The position numbers and the translations under genes were made by a program. A stretch of DNA of 5,911 nt, from positions 1-5,911 of the forward strand of contig JACCVA010000068.1 in the NCBI GenBank assembly GCA_013698435.1, written 5' to 3'. Shown here piece after piece: positions 4,235 through 5,911 of this stretch (its first letter is position 1; every line of letters starts with the position of its first letter). A model generated the notes under the pieces. That model did not search any database, was not told where the DNA came from, and was given only the letters and a program-made list of their open reading frames with translations. The stretch comes from Nocardioidaceae bacterium. Its GTDB lineage: Bacteria > Actinomycetota > Actinomycetes > Propionibacteriales > Nocardioidaceae.

Positions 4235-5911
4235 TTAGGTGCGGTTGCGGGCCCTCGCAGCAGTACGGCCGCGAACGGTCTGGTCGAGGACCACCTTCCG
4301 GATCCGCACCGAGTCGGGCGTCACCTCGACGCACTCGTCCTCGCGGCAGAACTCGAGTGACTGCTCCAGCGAGAGCTTGCGCGGGGGCACGAGCTTCTCG
4401 AACTCGTCGGCGTTCGACCGGACGTTGGTCATCTTCTTCTCTTTGGTGATGTTGACGTCCATGTCGTCGGCGCGTGAGTTCTCACCCACGATCATGCCTT
4501 CGTAGACCTCGGTCGCGGGCTCGACGAACAACGTGCCGCGCTCCTGCAGGTTGGTCATCGCGTACGACGTAGCAGCGCCGGTCCGGTCGGCGACGAGCGA
4601 GCCACTGGAGCGGGTCCGTAGCTCACCCGCCCAGGGCTCGTAACCCTCGAAGACGTGGTGGGCGATGCCGGTTCCGCGGGTGTCGGTGAGGAACTCGGTG
4701 CGGAAGCCGATCAGGCCCCGGGCAGGCACGAGGAACTCCATCCGCACCCAGCCGGTGCCATGGTTGATCATCTGCTCCATCCGGCCCTTGCGCACCGCGA
4801 GCAGCTGTGTGATCGCGCCGAGGTGCTCCTCGGGCGCGTCGATCGTGAGCCGCTCGACGGGCTCGTGCAGCTTGCCTTCGATCTCGCGGGTGACGACCTG
4901 CGGCTTGCCGACGGTCAGCTCAAATCCTTCCCGCCGCATCTGCTCGACCAAGATGGCCAGCGCGAGCTCACCCCTTCCCTGCACCTCCCACGTGTCTGGT
5001 CGCTCGGTTGCCAGCACCTTGATCGACACGTTTCCGACGAGCTCACGGTCGAGGCGGTCCTTGACCAGCCGGGCGGTCACCTTCGTAGCCTTGGCGCGAC
5101 CTGCCAGCGGCGAGGTGTTCGTGCCGATCGTCATGGAGATCGCCGGCTCGTCCACGGTGATGAGGGGCAGCGCCACCGGGTTGTCGAGATCGGCAAGCGT
5201 CTCGCCGATGTTGATCTCCGGGATGCCGGCGATCGCGACGATGTCGCCCGGACCTGCCTGCGTGCCGGCGACCCGCTCGAGTGCCTCGGTCACGAGCAGC
5301 TCGGTGATCTTGACGTTGCGGCGTGAGCCGTCGCGGCGCAGCCAGGCGACGTTCTGCCCCTTCTTCAAGGTGCCCTCATGGACCCGGCACAGCGCCAGCC
5401 GGCCGAGGAACGGCGACGCATCGAGGTTCGTCACGTGCGCCTGCAGCGGGGCGCCCTCGGTGTACGTCGGGGTGGGCACGCTCGCGATGATCGTGCGAAA
5501 CAACGGCTCCAGGTCGGCGGAGTCCGGCATCTCGCCATCGGCGGGCTGTGTCATCGAGGCGCGACCGGCCCTGGCCGAGGCGTAGACGACGGGGAAGTTC
5601 AGAGCTTCTTGGTCGTGCGTGTCGTCGAGCAGGTCCATGAAGAGCTCGTAGGTCTCCTCGACCACCTCCGAGATCCGGGCGTCGGGCCGGTCGACCTTGT
5701 TGACGACGAGCACGACGGGGAGCTTCTGCGCCAGTGCCTTGCGGAGCACGAAGCGGGTCTGCGGAAGCGGGCCCTCCGACGCGTCGACGAGCAGCACGAC
5801 ACCATCAACCATCGACAGGCCGCGCTCGACCTCGCCGCCGAAGTCAGCGTGACCGGGGGTGTCGATGATGTTGATGGTGACGGGTCCGTCCGCGGCCGCT
5901 GGCCCGGCGTA
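4235..5911 (-). CDS. typA: TypA/BipA ribosome-associated GTPase (N-terminal ~60 residues outside the window)
   Basis: The frame is open to the window edge and ends with TAA at 4237-4235, giving 558 visible residues of a family usually about 610-640 long. The G domain shows G3 DTPGHADF (visible residues 17-24), the effector-adjacent GGEVERGLSMVDG, and G4 NKVD (71-74). The P-loop lies beyond the edge. Domain II starts at LQAHVTNLDASPFLGRLALCRVHEG. ITVDEPAISMTIGTNTSPLAG marks domain III. VQGRGELALAILVEQMRREGFELTVGKPQVV begins the EF-G V-like domain, followed by VPARGLIGFRTEFLTDTRGTG and the TypA-specific C-terminal domain with ENSRADDMDVNITKEKKMTN. The tail is basic (RGRTAARARNRT). TypA binds the ribosome at the EF-G site and supports growth under stress and cold, and ribosome assembly. 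The in-frame ATG at 5812 is internal because conserved residues precede it. An Ala/Pro-rich loop (AGPAAADGP) precedes the G3 strand. Confidence 0.97.
   Translation of the reverse strand, partial: YAGPAAADGPVTINIIDTPGHADFGGEVERGLSMVDGVVLLVDASEGPLPQTRFVLRKALAQKLPVVLVVNKVDRPDARISEVVEETYELFMDLLDDTHDQEALNFPVVYASARAGRASMTQPADGEMPDSADLEPLFRTIIASVPTPTYTEGAPLQAHVTNLDASPFLGRLALCRVHEGTLKKGQNVAWLRRDGSRRNVKITELLVTEALERVAGTQAGPGDIVAIAGIPEINIGETLADLDNPVALPLITVDEPAISMTIGTNTSPLAGRAKATKVTARLVKDRLDRELVGNVSIKVLATERPDTWEVQGRGELALAILVEQMRREGFELTVGKPQVVTREIEGKLHEPVERLTIDAPEEHLGAITQLLAVRKGRMEQMINHGTGWVRMEFLVPARGLIGFRTEFLTDTRGTGIAHHVFEGYEPWAGELRTRSSGSLVADRTGAATSYAMTNLQERGTLFVEPATEVYEGMIVGENSRADDMDVNITKEKKMTNVRSNADEFEKLVPPRKLSLEQSLEFCREDECVEVTPDSVRIRKVVLDQTVRGRTAARARNRT

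Noticed and set aside
4655..5585. Long plus-strand ORFs (223 and 306 residues) opposite typA
   Set aside because: Antisense shadows of typA, whose full domain series is conserved; composition is unlike a real protein and no start signal is seen.
1..5911. CRISPR array, tRNA or rRNA, insertion sequence or transposase
   Set aside because: No regularly spaced repeats, cloverleaf, rRNA segment or transposase-like protein was found by eye on either strand.

Overview
The window is GC-rich, with long ORFs, GTG as well as ATG starts and strong third-position G/C bias, so it looks chromosomal and actinobacterial. The gene order XRE regulator / HbhA-like Lys-Ala-tailed protein / DUF2516 membrane protein resembles the mycobacterial Rv0474-Rv0475(hbhA)-Rv0476 neighbourhood (recalled, not searched). 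The two visible Cys-containing arsenic genes are also of actinobacterial type. A Propionibacteriales- or Micrococcales-like host is plausible, but the genus cannot be fixed from sequence alone.

Layout. (1) Bases 1-834: the C-terminal ~277 residues of an asparaginase II-family (PF06089-type) enzyme on the + strand, cut by the window edge. (2) Bases 883-1773: a small divergent arsenic module. arsI/cadI (a glyoxalase-fold C-As lyase or cadmium-induced protein) reads leftward and arsR reads rightward. Their 84-bp AT-rich intergenic region holds two copies of an ATTGA-N6-TCAAT-type dyad placed over a near-consensus promoter for arsI. (3) Bases 1877-4091: four co-directional genes: XRE regulator, HbhA-like protein, DUF2516 protein and alpha/beta hydrolase. 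The spacing is 45, 116 and 5 nt, and the last two are almost certainly cotranscribed. Overlapping dyads precede the regulator, suggesting autoregulation. (4) Bases 4092-4234: a convergent intergenic region with a perfect 19-bp inverted repeat and a second hairpin closed by a UUCG tetraloop. (5) Bases 4235-5911: typA/bipA on the - strand, missing about its first 60 residues because of the window edge.

How the genes work together. ArsR should repress arsI through the tandem operators and release it when As(III) or another soft thiophilic metal binds its cysteines. ArsI would then demethylate trivalent organoarsenicals, or act as a metal-induced protein. No efflux pump or arsenate reductase lies next to the pair. 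The XRE-HbhA-DUF2516-hydrolase cluster has the character of an envelope or cell-surface locus with its own regulator, but the roles of DUF2516 and the hydrolase are unknown. typA and the asparaginase are housekeeping neighbours.

Nothing here amounts to a clearly new system. The points most worth a second look are the convergent-region hairpins, the tandem ars operators, the overlapping dyads before the XRE gene and the apparently displaced catalytic histidine of the hydrolase.
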